Origin: Metopolophium dirhodum
Lineage: Eukaryota; Arthropoda; Insecta; Hemiptera; Aphididae
Direction of reading: 5' to 3'
NCBI RefSeq assembly: GCF_019925205.1
Contig: NC_083560.1
Coordinates: 57,148,270 to 57,212,269, forward strand
Length of the DNA: 64,000 nucleotides
The position numbers and the translations under genes are program-made. Of this stretch, positions 13,001 through 25,013 are shown in pieces (within the stretch, counting starts at the first letter, position 1; each line of letters starts with the position of its first letter). The notes under the pieces were generated by a model. The model ran no database searches and was not told the origin of the DNA. It saw only the letters and a program-made list of their open reading frames with translations.

Positions 13001-13799
13001 TTGATAGGTATAATAATTAATATGCATACCTACTAATACGTAGTATTATATATTATTATTTATTAGAGTTGAAGTTACTATATTGGTACCATAATTTATT
13101 ATTCGATAATATAATAATAGGTTACTATATATTTTTTAATTATTTAATAATATGTATTAATCATTACGTACCACGCAGGAATTTATTATTTTATTATTTC
13201 GTGTTGTTCTTTGTATATCTATTAATAGATATTACAACAAAGCCATGCAATAAATATTCGGTATGTGGTATGTTGATTAATGATTTCGCAATATAGGTAC
13301 AATATACATTTTGTTACTTATATTCTATTTATTTATCAGACATATTGTACATAAGAGTTATTATAAATAATATACCCATAACCAGCCTAGCTAGGTATCC
13401 ACCTAACTAGTAACTACATATGTAGGTAGGTGTAATAGTAATACTATATTGTATAATATAATACTAAATAATATGTACCTATATATTATATTATACGTTA
13501 TAATGTTATATACCTACAACCTACTTATAAATTATATTATACATATACGACATACATTTTACAAATACATATACATACACATTGACAGACTTCGCATGGT
13601 AATTCTAATTTGAAATAAAGAAAATATTAAGATTATGACAATATGACAAAAAATAACCCATAACTAATAAATACTAATAAGTGATAAATATAATTTACAC
13701 TTATTACAATATTTTTATGACTAAAAAATGATTATGATTTATCTATTACTATTTGTAAACGATTTGCAATATATACATAACAAATAATAACATACCTAT
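10046..13799. other. AT-rich intergenic DNA
   Basis: No supported gene in 3.7 kb. A short G/C cluster at 10075-10110 (GGGGCTGAGGCAGGGGGCCA and following) resembles a DNA-transposon terminus, but I found no partner end. Open frames of 60-75 codons here are AT-driven. Confidence 0.5.
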
Positions 13800-14034
13800 C
13801 TGACTGATTACAGCAGAAATAGCAGCTGTGTTAAGTGTGCGCAATACTGTTACAAGGTAGTCGTAAGTCGTAACACAAATACACAATCCGGTGCACTATT
13901 CCAATTCAGCATATTTAGTGCAGTACCTATTAATTCACTTGCAAACGTTTTCAGCTGAAAATCGTAATTACTAAAGGTAGCACGTCCTACACATTATCAA
14001 AAGATAATACAACATATTGTGATGGTTAACTCAG
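13800..14034 (+). other. candidate 5' exon ending at a consensus splice donor
   Basis: This stretch is less AT-biased than its surroundings and ends ATGGTTAACTCAG|GTGAGT, so a four-codon start (MVNS) would run into a textbook donor at 14034/14035. No downstream exon can be assigned. It could be an upstream non-coding exon of the + strand glucosyltransferase gene 10.9 kb away, an exon of an unseen gene, or chance. Confidence 0.2.
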
Positions 14035-14348
14035 GTGAGTATTTTTTTTGTTTTTAACTTAATATTTATTGTTATATCGAAGAACTTGTATTACAAATTT
14101 ACAAACTATAATTATATACAATTATAAAGGTAACATAATTTGATAATATTTGATTACGAATATTACATGAACGATGAGTGGCAATTTACCATTCAGAAAA
14201 TGTCTAAATATATTGTTCTGACGATTCGTATAAGCATAGATTAAAATAACACTTGTTATTTAATCTAGGGCCTATAGTATGAGTTATGACTTATGAGTAA
14301 TATAAAGTATAATATGCGTCATTCAAAGCTGAACAAGTTAATGATTTT

Positions 14349-14850
14349 TAGATTCTGAACGTACTTATTTTGTGATTGATGATCTTTAAATCTGAAACTG
14401 ATCAAAAAAAAGCATTTCAGAAGAATTGTCACGTCCGAAAAATTACATGATGCGTGGTGGCCGGGGGGTTATCCTTCTCACCATATTAGTACGCCTCTAT
14501 CATGAACCTATATTAACACCTTTTTACTTTACCTAAGCCAGTATATTAACTTATAAGATAATAACAGTAATAAAATAGTGTTATGATAATTATTATATAA
14601 TATCAGTACGCGATGGTTTGGGCAAAAATAGTTCTAGTTAACGTATTAATGCATTACTATATGAGTATTACATGCCTATAAATTATAAAATATCCTTAGA
14701 AATAGAGGGTGAAATAGATACACATCTCTGTTCAGATTGTTTTTAGTATTCATTATTGAGTTCAAAATGTAATACATCCATTAGTGACCTACTAACCTAC
14801 TAAATGGCTAAGAACACTTTAACCTACTATACAGCAGAGTGACTTCTCCA
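14349..14850 (+). repeat. family A repeat, degenerate internal-deletion copy
   Basis: Starts GATTCTGAACG and ends ACTATACAGCAGAGTGACTTC, the family A ends in the right order. The interior is shortened and strongly diverged. Confidence 0.5.
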
Positions 14851-16189
14851 GTTTTCTAATTTATAAATACGACATAAGCCTACTCGTACATAAACTTATT
14901 TGTAATCAAATTAGATTACAATTTAATTTTTACAATTTTAAAACTTGTATAACTTTTAAGTTAGTTGGACATTTAGAAATACTAATGTACATTAATTATA
15001 CTTTATACATTTTAGTATACATAACTTAAGAATAAATATTACGGTATAGGCGGTACCTACCTACCTATATTTATGATTTACGGTTTTGTTTATTGCTCAA
15101 GCATTAAATATTACCTAACTAATAAGTATTAAATCATAAAATATATATGTAAAGTTTACTTATTAGTTCTAATCTTCGTATATTGTACGTGCCTATCTCA
15201 TAATTTAATATTATACCATAAAAATAACTATAAATTAGAATAATAAATAAAAAGTGCCGTTATAATCTTCACAATTATTGACATAAATTTATTAAAATAC
15301 AGCTAAATTACTAAAATACCATAATATAATGCCTTCTAGTTTTTATGTAGCGTTTTATTTGGACATAATATTGTGTTCGATATTCAATATGGGGAAAAAA
15401 TTATAAGTACCTGAGGTATCTGAAAAGTATCCTAAGCCCCTAAGGTATCATGCGACTTATAATAACACTGTTGTCACCGTTTTACAAAAATCATTTTCGT
15501 TCAGTAGAACTAACTTTTTGTGTTGTTAGCTTAAATATCAGACTGCATTGACCTATAATCAAACTTGAAGGTAAGATCATGACAATATTACATTATATTA
15601 TAAAAATTACAAAACATTTAATTTTTTAAGCAAGTTATGAGGTAGGTAGTTATTTAAAATATTACAATTGAAAATGCTGATAACTCGCTTAAAAATGTAA
15701 ATGTCATGTAATTATTATAATATAATGGCATAATGATCTTACCTTCAAATTCAATAATACATCAATACACTCGAAATATTAAAACTAATTGAGTAGCAAC
15801 ATAAAATTGGTTCTTCTGAACACAAATTTGCTTTGTTGAACGTTTGTAAGAGGGACAATAGTGATGTCCTCTTAACTCTTATTTAAGTGTCGCAATATTT
15901 CAACAATATACAAAAAAATAATGTTAAATCTAACATGGGTATGGCATTTAAAGATTCGAGGTTAGTTTAGGAATTTAGGATTCAAGGTGAATTTAGCGGA
16001 AATAAATGAGTGAATCATAATAAATATAAAAAAAACAATTTAAATATTTATTTTTTTATTATTTTATTGTAAATACTAGTTTGTAGTTTGGTACATCATG
16101 TCATTATATAACTATAGGTATAATAAGTATTTTTCGTATGTCAGGAATATTAAACAAACACCAGTTTTCGTAAATTTTTTTTTGTTTTA
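14851..16189. other. AT-rich intergenic DNA with a family C fragment
   Basis: No gene seen. 15838-15875 (CGTTTGTAAGAGG ... GTCCTCTTAA) is a small, diverged end of the inverted-repeat element described at 37497, abutting TTAA. Confidence 0.4.
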
Positions 16190-17022
16190 ACGCTTCAAGT
16201 TTAAACTATACCTTCATAACTATTACAAATACACATATACAATAATTTGAATTAAAAAACGAGTAAATAATAAACTCGGTTTGTTAAATTAATTTTTATG
16301 AGTGTTTGTTGTACTTATTTAAATGTAAATAACCGTATAATGGCGTATAGATATCTACTTGATATTTTCACCAAATATTTATTTTATTATTTTATATACA
16401 CGATACATTTTTTAAAAATATTTTGATTCGTTTTGAGCTAGTTGTAGGTATTTTTCTATAAATGTCAATTAAAAAATGTTGTTTATTTGGTCAAAAAGCT
16501 TAAAAATGTAATACAAGGTTCTTCACAAGTTGTTATAATAATCAATAACAGTAAAAAATATTAAAGATAGGTATACACATACAATTTTTTTTTATAAGGA
16601 TTTAATATTTAAAATTTGATAAAATTTATCAAAATCTCAACAATTTGCAATTATTTTTTAGTTAAAAATGTATGAAATGTTCAGTTTTATAGCTAAGGAT
16701 TGAAAATTTAAAACAAGGTTTCATATAAGTAGTTAAACATTTAACCGAAAAATCTAAAATAAATATATATAAGCCTGGGTTTTTTATAGGTTTTTAAGTT
16801 CAAATTTTGAAGAAATTCGACATTTAAACATAGAATAACGATTTTAGTTATTTTGTTATTATTTAAAAATATTATTATTTTATACGCCGAGTGACAGAAC
16901 ATCTCTGCTCAGAATCGTTTTCTTATACAATGATATTATATCATTGAATTCGAATTTAACATCGTCATTACAGTAATCTACATGACAGCTATAAATTATA
17001 ATGTACCTACAGCAGAGCGGAA
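16190..17022 (+). repeat. family A repeat, degenerate
   Basis: Shares the AGCTAAGGATTGAAAATTTAA block, the TCTCTGCTCAGAATCGTTTTC block and the terminal ACAGCAGAGCGGAACTT. The left end is not resolved. Confidence 0.5.
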
Positions 17023-17400
17023 CTTATTTGCCCAATCTCTTGAGGTTTTTGAAGACTTGAAGTTCATATAACACGCTGTAAGGACAGTTTGTGAGCATTC
17101 GTTAAACTTGGGAAACAATATTTGGATTTTATAATTTTCATAGTCGATTCACAAGCATATAATGTTGTTGAAAATGAATATTCATTTTTTAGTTTCATAT
17201 TTAGATTTTGAATATTTATAGAGGGCCCGTGCTTCCAAGATCCTAACAAAGGATGACAGTTTTTTAACTGTTAGAGACTTACAGTATTTTGTAGGTACCT
17301 ACCTATATAAATCAATATTTTAAAAGTTTAATTTCTTTAACTTGTTGTTGCCTGTTATATCAGCTACTTATACTGCCTATTAAAATAGGTTATGCATTTT

Positions 17401-19180
17401 AGATTCTGAGTGGAGTGATGAATGTATTGATTTTACAATAATGTGTGTTTTTTTTTTTATTATTATTTATTTTTATTTTTGTGTCTTTTTAGGACAGTAA
17501 AAATGCTTGGACTTTCTTCAACAGTATCTTTTCTGATAGAAAAGTGAATCTAGTTGGTACTTTGGGGGAGCCAAAAGTAAAAATGTCCCAGTAGTTTTCA
17601 AAACAAAAGAAAAATTAAGGAAAAAACGGACATTTTTACGCAAAATCTTGATTTTGGTTTTTGGTGCAACTCTAAAACAAATGATCGTAGGTACATGAAA
17701 TGTTGCCTGAATGTTTATATTAGCATTTATACACCATATCATTTTCCAAATATTTTGAGTTGCTTACGGACATTTTTAGTTTCCATTTTTTTTAGTTTTA
17801 TTTTCTATAAATATTAATAAAATTTTATTTGTTGATTAAAAAAGCTTGAAAATTGAATAGACGGATCCTAGTATATATTGTTTCAAAGGCAGATGAAAAT
17901 ATTAAAAATCCTTAGTCACAGTTTTTTTTTATAAGCATTTAAAGTTCAAATATTGACTAAATACGTAAAAATGACGAAAATATGCAAATTATTTTGAGTT
18001 AGAAATTCATAAAAAATTTTCTTTTTAAATCTAAGATTTGAAAATATAATAAAAGATTCCTCATAAGGATCTGTAACGATTTTCTTATTTTGTTGTAATT
18101 AAAAAAACAAATGACTGTAGATACTTTGAAATTTCACTGAATGTTTATATTAGCATTTTCCAAGGCTGGGCAAGTTAATGATTTGTTTTAACTCAGTTAA
18201 GTTAAGTTAATATGCACCAATAACAAAAAGTTAAAAGTTAAAAGTTAATTTAATTTTAGGTTAACTCAGTTAAGTTAAAAGTTAATACACACTTTTTGTT
18301 AACTTTTTATTAAGTTCAAAAAAAGTTAATTTGTTTATACAACGCTACTAGTGTGCTTATTTTTTTTCCAACCCAAAACTAAATTATAGGATATAGTGTT
18401 CATACATCATACAGTATTTCCATATAAGTTAGATTCGAATGATATACATTTTTAACTTTAAACAATTTACGATACCTACATATTTTTTGACATGAAAACG
18501 AATTAGACTGAAATAATGAAATATTTTAAGATTAAAAACAAAATTAAATTAACTTAACTTACTTTTTAAAATGAAAAATTAACTCGTCAATTTCACGTTA
18601 ATTAAGAAAGAAATTTAGTAAGTTAACAGTTAAATTAATGAAAAGCCAAAAGTAACAAGTTAAGTTAAAAAGTTTAAATTAAATTAACTTTTTAACTTAA
18701 CTTTAACTTGTTAACTCGTTAATGCCCAGCTTTGGCATTTTCTATACACCATACAATTTTGAAAAATAATTGACTCTTTTTAAGCTTTTTACGGACTATT
18801 TAAAATAAAAAATAATTAATTTATATTATAATTTGAAAAATATTAAAAATACATAGGCACAATTTTTTTTTTATAAGCATTTAAAGTTCAAATTTATAAT
18901 TTAATATTTATTTTGTAGTTAAAAATTTATAAAATGTTCAACTTTTATAGCTAAGGATTGAAAATTTAAAACAAGATTCTAAATTAGGTTATAATATAGT
19001 ATAAATTACTTTATTCACCTTAATATCATCAAATATACTTAGTAATATCATTACCGTCTGACCGTTTTGGCTCAGAATCGTTTTTCTTATACAATGATAT
19101 TAATATCATTGGATTCAAATTTAACACTATCCATTACAGTGACCCTTTTGTAATTTACTGTACAGCAGAGCGACATCCAC
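17401..19180 (+). repeat. family A repeat, interrupted by a family B MITE
   Basis: Begins AGATTCTGAGTGGAGTGATG and ends TACAGCAGAGCGACATCCAC. At 18161-18734 it is split by a family B insertion. Removing that insertion and one TSD copy restores the family A sequence TATTAGCATTTTCTATACAC exactly, so family A was resident before family B inserted. Confidence 0.75.
18161..18734 (+). mobile_element. family B hAT-like MITE with perfect TSD
   Basis: The left terminus CAAGGCTGGGCAAGTTAATG and right terminus CGTTAATGCCCAGCTTTG form inverted repeats. The 8-mer GCATTTTC flanks both sides (18153-18160 and 18735-18742), a perfect target-site duplication. The interior consists of inverted AAGTTAAGTTAA/TTAACTTAACTT stretches that could fold back on themselves. 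No coding sequence. An 8-bp TSD points to hAT transposase mobilisation, by inference. Confidence 0.8.
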
Positions 19181-19808
19181 TTTTTTTGGTATTGGGAATA
19201 CATTTTCAACAACATAAAAAAATGGATTGTTTAACCAAAGATGGTTAAGTAATCTTATGTCTTCAAAGTCATCCGTCAAACTCTCCAGTTTGACATACCT
19301 TTTTTTGAGGGGTAACGTTCGTAAGACTTACCCCTATGCAGCATAATTTATTGGATTAAAAGAGAAACAACAATGTATACATCATGAAAAGGCCACCTGA
19401 AGATTATAAGCCGTCATCCTTTAGTGCTTGGCTTCTATGTAAACCATGACGATGACAACATCATATCGAATTTTTACTATATCTTAAGACAGGATATGAA
19501 AACAAATCTATTATTTTTGAAAACTGTTTTTTTATTATGATAACTAATATTTTTTTCTGGTAGAATATAGCACATAGGACATATAACTATAGAAGTCCCA
19601 TCTGGTAAAAATAACCGTTGCATACTAGTATGTAATTGTATACTAATTTATTTTGTCTCAGACTTAAAAATTCCGCCAGTCCACAAAGGGTTAAGATATA
19701 AGATACAGAGGGATGCAGATGGATAGCAGACGGACATGCAGGTCCTCACATCATATTATATCTCCCTTCTGTTATCCTGAAAAAGTCTTTTCTGGCCAAC
19801 CAAAGTCG
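19181..19808. other. intergenic DNA
   Basis: No gene or element end that I can support. GC is slightly above the local average and there is no long open frame. Confidence 0.4.
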
Positions 19809-19816
19809 CTGTCACC

Positions 19817-19959
19817 GAGTCGTGTATTTAGGAATTTTTGTAGGGGGTGGATGAAAAGAATTTTAGCTTACATAGCTGTGGGGGTTAATAATAATATAAT
19901 AATGCACATGTATTAAAATTGCCATGATGGGAGTGGATCTGTCCCCAGATCCGCCCCTG
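19817..19959. mobile_element. short hAT-like MITE with perfect TSD
   Basis: Starts GAGTCGTGTATTTAGG and ends CCAGATCCGCCCCTG. The inverse of the end, CAGGGGCGGATCTGG, aligns with the start at most positions apart from its first base. The 8-mer CTGTCACC flanks it at 19809-19816 and 19960-19967. Only 143 bp remain, so it is an internally deleted derivative. Confidence 0.65.
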
Positions 19960-20270
19960 CTGTCACCTTATAGACATCTCGGAAATAGGTACTGACTACT
20001 AATAGAATACTTTAATCTGACATCATTGCATGGAGTTAATATGCCATTTTCTCGTTTTACTTTTATGAATTTCTACATTTGATGTTTTATTTATAACAAC
20101 GATCAGTCAATTATTATTATACTATTGTAAAAGAATAGGTATAGGTTAGGTATATATTTTTTATTCTATAATGCGTGCAATGCGGTTAACGAGTTTCTTT
20201 ATGCTGGCCACCCATGGTTTGGGCTGAACTACACCATATCATTAAGTGGTTAGGGCTGAACTATATAATG

Positions 20271-20302
20271 CAGTGGTGTAACCCCGATTTTGCAATTCCC
20301 CC
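20271..20302 (+). mobile_element. orphan hAT-like left terminus
   Basis: CAGTGGTGTAACCCC resembles insect hAT-like termini and abuts the poly-C edge of the palindrome. The mirrored right edge lacks this sequence and instead runs into a family C end (GACATCCTCTTAA near 22479-22491), so no partner is present. Confidence 0.35.
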
Positions 20303-22467
20303 CCCCCCCCCTCTGGCTAAAGTAGTGAATTAAAATTAGATATACCATAACACATTTTTTTCATTTTAAATTATTATCGTAGGTAGTATATGTTATAATA
20401 GTACACTTAATAGTTAATATATTAGTTATTGTAAAAAGAAAGGTAGTAAATACATGGTCATAACTATTTTATATTAGGTACATATCATTATTTTTATTTT
20501 TATTATTACTTTTTTAAATGACAAAATACATTTTTAGTTTCATATTATTCTAAAGCTGACTATATTTTAGAGTATATATTTCAAAGTAGGTACTTAAATA
20601 TAAAAATCAAATATCGAACGACTATCTAGGCTAATAATTAGTAGGGAACTAGCTAATTAATAGCTAGTATTTAAACTTTAAAGTTTAGATGAGCGGACTA
20701 TGTGAACAAACACATCTTGTGGTTTTATGACATTTCAACTAACGTTAAACCTCGTGTTAAACATTTAACGACATTCAATAATATGATAATAATAATATTA
20801 TGTTTATGGTTCATTTAATTTTGTTAAAAGCAGGGCTTAGCACCCGAATCATTTATTCGGGTTTCGGGTTTTGGAGGTTATCGAGTGTTCAAACACAGGA
20901 ATAAAAATTTTAAACAAACGTCCGGTTTTCATAACTGTTATTATTCGGGTTAATATTAGTTAATACAGGTGTTCAGAAGTCTTGAAAAAACAACTTTTGA
21001 AGGTTGGGCCACCCAAAAATTGTCAAGTTGAAAAAAAAATGTAAAACAAAAATGATTTATGTTATTTATAATAAAATATAAATTCCTAACACGAATGCGC
21101 AACATTTGTTTATACAAAACTCGGTTTATTAATGTACAGTAGTTTTGTTTTTCTAAGAAACTAAAAGAACCAAGACAGTGGGAAATTAATTAGGTGCCTA
21201 TTTATTTAACACTTGCCAAGTTAACGGATATAAGTTAAGGCTCCAGTTGGTCGTGTTTTAAGGGAAATAATTTAAAATCTCCGTCAATGCCTGCGCGTAC
21301 GTAAGTTAATTGCCGACGAATATAAATAACGACCGATATTATGGCGGTATTATGCGGGCCTACTGTTATAATTCTGGACATTTCTAGGAAAAATAGACCG
21401 AAAACGATTACAGATTAAACTCACACATACTAATGTTCATTTACTTTGCACACATTTACAAGTCATTTTAATGTCATGATGTTAATAAAATGCCTATATT
21501 AATTTCCTTAAAACACGACCAACTGGAGCCTTAACTTATATCCGTTAACTTGGCAAGTGTTAAATAAATAGGCACCTAATTAATTTCCCACTGTCTTGGT
21601 TCTTTTAGTTTCTTAGAAAAACAAAACTACTGTACATTAATAAACCGAGTTTTGTATAAACAAATGTTGCGCATTCGTGTTAGGAATTTATATTTTATTA
21701 TAAATAACATAAATCATTTTTGTTTTACATTTTTTTTTCAACTTGACAATTTTTGGGTGGCCCAACCTTCAAAAGTTGTTTTTTCAAGACTTCTGAACAC
21801 CTGTATTAACTAATATTAACCCGAATAATAACAGTTATGAAAACCGGACGTTTGTTTAAAATTTTTATTCCTGTGTTTGAACACTCGATAACCTCCAAAA
21901 CCCGAAACCCGAATAAATGATTCGGGTGCTAAGCCCTGCTTTTAACAAAATTAAATGAACCATAAACATAATATTATTATTATCATATTATTGAATGTCG
22001 TTAAATGTTTAACACGAGGTTTAACGTTAGTTGAAATGTCATAAAACCACAAGATGTGTTTGTTCACATAGTCCGCTCATCTAAACTTTAAAGTTTAAAT
22101 ACTAGCTATTAATTAGCTAGTTCCCTACTAATTATTAGCCTAGATAGTCGTTCGATATTTGATTTTTATATTTAAGTACCTACTTTGAAATATATACTCT
22201 AAAATATAGTCAGCTTTAGAATAATATGAAACTAAAAATGTATTTTGTCATTTAAAAAAGTAATAATAAAAATAAAAATAATGATATGTACCTAATATAA
22301 AATAGTTATGACCATGTATTTACTACCTTTCTTTTTACAATAACTAATATATTAACTATTAAGTGTACTATTATATCATATACTACCTACGATAATAATT
22401 TAAAATGAAAAAAATGTGTTATGGTATATCTAATTTTAATTCACTACTTTAGCCAGTGGAGGGGGGG
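20303..22467. repeat. 2.16 kb palindrome with nearly identical 0.97 kb arms
   Basis: The left arm (about 20303-21267) is the reverse complement of the right arm (about 21501-22467), with an unpaired spacer of about 233 bp (21268-21500). I compared several stretches by eye and found only single-base differences, such as ATGTTAT against ATGATAT near 20390/22378. Each arm contains an inward-facing hAT-like terminus, CAGGGCTTAGCACCCG at 20831 and its mirror ending at 21938, and also 460-530 bp outside it. The palindrome is therefore not just a transposon's TIRs. The outer edges are a poly-C tract (left) and a poly-G tract (right). It may be an inverted duplication, a foldback element or an assembly fold-back. 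Confidence 0.85.
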
Positions 22468-23560
22468 CATGTGCGCTGACATCCTCTTAACTAAATTGTA
22501 GAGAAATACAATAAAATATAAATTATGATTTTGCGATTTCCAGAAAATTGGTAAATATAGTCATGAATTACGATATTTGTTACTAAATTATAATAATACC
22601 GCACGGGAAGTTGGTTGGAAAATAATAGTGTACTAACTATTAATTATAGATTTTATTACTTATTTCTTATTAGTTATTAGTATTTCGTATTTTTGTCAAT
22701 ACGTTGTTCAGTTTTGTTGAGACATGTCTTTTTTTATATTGTTATTGGCTATATTTGCATTTATTTTATACACTAATAAAGTAATCTATATATATATATA
22801 TATATATAAGCGATAAGAAATAATTTGATATTATTAGGCGATTTGGTTTAATCAGAATAAATTTATTATTAATTTTAATCGATTTTATTTTCAAGAAAAT
22901 AATTATTGAATTTACCTATGATTGATTGTATGATTGTTTCTGTTAATTGGTTATTATTAACTACAGAATCGAACTCACCACAAAAAATACATTCAAAATG
23001 ATTAGATTTTAAAATTCAAAATTATTCGTGTTTGGGGTGAACCAGAATGTTTTATTCGGGTGTTTTGAAAACAGAATCATTTAGTTTCGGGGGTTTGATT
23101 TTTAAGTGTTTTTAAGGGTGTTTGGGGGTTTGGTTAATTCGGGTTCAAGGACCTAGTTAAAAGTTAAAATACTATACATTTTAAAGTTTCAAGTTTGTAA
23201 TGCTGAATAGTTAAAAAAAATTGTACAATTTAATATTGTCACTGGAGGTGTGTAGGCCTGTAGCCCCCTTAACCTCCCCTCCATCATTTTCGACTTCTCA
23301 CGAGTTAAATTGGCAAAGGTAACTACGGGTCAGGTCATGACTGGATAACATACTGAATTAATAACATTGGAAATTTGAATAAAAAACTTATTTTGTAATT
23401 AATTATAAGAATATTTTTTATGTCTATCATTTGGCCAGACCTAATAACATTTTCTAGTTTTGCATATGTGAATTGGTAATAACAATGAAATCAGGGGATG
23501 ATCACTGGTGAATTTCTCTATTAAAATATTGTCCAGTGCCTATATAAAATATTGTAATGA
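22468..23560. other. intergenic DNA with TA microsatellite
   Basis: Contains a (TA)n tract at 22787-22808 and a G-rich TTCGGG/TTTGGGG stretch at 23035-23150, which is reminiscent of the CAGGGC-type element inside the palindrome. No gene. Confidence 0.4.
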
Positions 23561-24900
23561 CCCCGTGAATACCATCGTTAGTCATTACTGCAGTCACGCG
23601 GTCCGCGTAAATACCAAATTAGGTACGCAAAGTATAAAGGGCCAAAGCTTTTTGTGAAATTGGCCGTGCCGGACGGTAATAATAATAATATACATTATTC
23701 GTCCTCGTTCCGGTACGCCGACGTCGATTTTTGATTAATTTTCGTCCCAACTCACGTGCATTGCGTGTATAATAATAGTGTACTGCACACACATATTATA
23801 ATAATATATAACACACACACGTATATACCTACGCGCGCGCGCGCGCGCAAGTTCCCTAATTAAATCGATTTACAGCACAGGTCCGTTAACGTCGACGCGG
23901 GCCTGTAAACGCGTTTTTTGATCGCATTATACAACGCTCACAGTACACACGTAAATACGTTCAGTGCGTTTTTCTGTAGATAGTATTATAGGTACGGGAA
24001 TCGCGCGTTTTTTTTATTGACGACGATATTAAAAATAAATATTAAACAACACCTATCTATGATATCGAAATTAAGACGATGATCTCCGGAGACAACGTTA
24101 TCATTCGATCGACTTCGGTCGCCTGACTTGATAATAACAATATATTGTTATTATTATGAACATCATCAGAGTTTTGGTATACGATAGCGGCCAACCAGAA
24201 TGGTATTTACGAGGCTGCATCAGCAGCAGCTGCTGTCAGTGACGGGGATCTGTAATCTATTTAGCGCCAACACCGTGCCCCTCTCGCTACTATCACGCGG
24301 ATGTGTAACTTATAACAACAATAATAATAATAATGATAATTAATGGGTAATGCTTATCAGACTTGAGGCACGCATTATGCAACAATATCGTTCGATTATT
24401 GCTCACGCAGTCTCTAGTGTACATACGATACATTGTACGCATGTATATAGTACATAGTATTGTACATCGTACGTGAGGCGTCATGTTACATTACTCACTT
24501 ACCACTGACACCGCACACGTTTCGCCCTTTCGATAAAAACACATTAGCTGATAATAAAGATGTTACGCAATCACCGCTGCCGTACGAAATGTGTTTTCGG
24601 CTGGCTGTTGTTTTCGTTACGCCGTGAGTCGATTTCAATTGTCATTCACCGACGGCTAGCAGCGAGCGCCTGACGGACGTTTTACCGCCAAAGTGTGTTG
24701 CATTCCTTCGGTGTATTTTTGTGTCGTAGTGACCCATTGCCCGACGACGATAATACACTCAACACCAATAAACCTGATAGCACCTACGCTGGGTCTTAAA
24801 TTGTTATGTGAACGTGGAGTTGTGCCTAGGTGTTCCAGTGCTAGAAGAGGATATAACTTGTAGATGGATACAATAGTAAGGAGAAGCGGTAGAACTAACA
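23561..24900 (+). promoter_or_regulatory. CpG-enriched promoter and 5' UTR region of the glucosyltransferase gene
   Basis: Local composition changes from AT-rich to CpG-containing, with a (CG)8 run at 23832-23848, CA repeats and many ACG/CGT words, directly upstream of the first coding exon. Such islands of higher GC mark 5' ends of genes in otherwise AT-rich insect genomes. No TATA box or start site can be placed with confidence. An in-frame TAA at 24877-24879 shows the leader is not coding in this frame. Confidence 0.5.
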
Positions 24901-25013
24901 ATGCAACTGATACCACCGCCAATGTTTGTCGATTATGACATACTATTGGCTTGCGGGCTGCTTATATTCTGGTGCGGTTATTGGTTGGTGCACATAAGTG
25001 CAATATGTTATGG
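24901..25013 (+). CDS. GlcT: GlcT exon 1: N-terminal membrane anchor
   Basis: Encodes residues 1-37 plus two bases of codon 38, starting MQLIPPPMFVDYD. The following hydrophobic run with Trp and Cys matches the single N-terminal anchor of the family. Donor TATGG|GTAACT, phase 2. Confidence 0.85.

Noticed and set aside
24656..24922. 88-codon minus frame over the GlcT start
   Set aside because: Antisense to the GlcT 5' region, no homology, explained by the locally higher GC.
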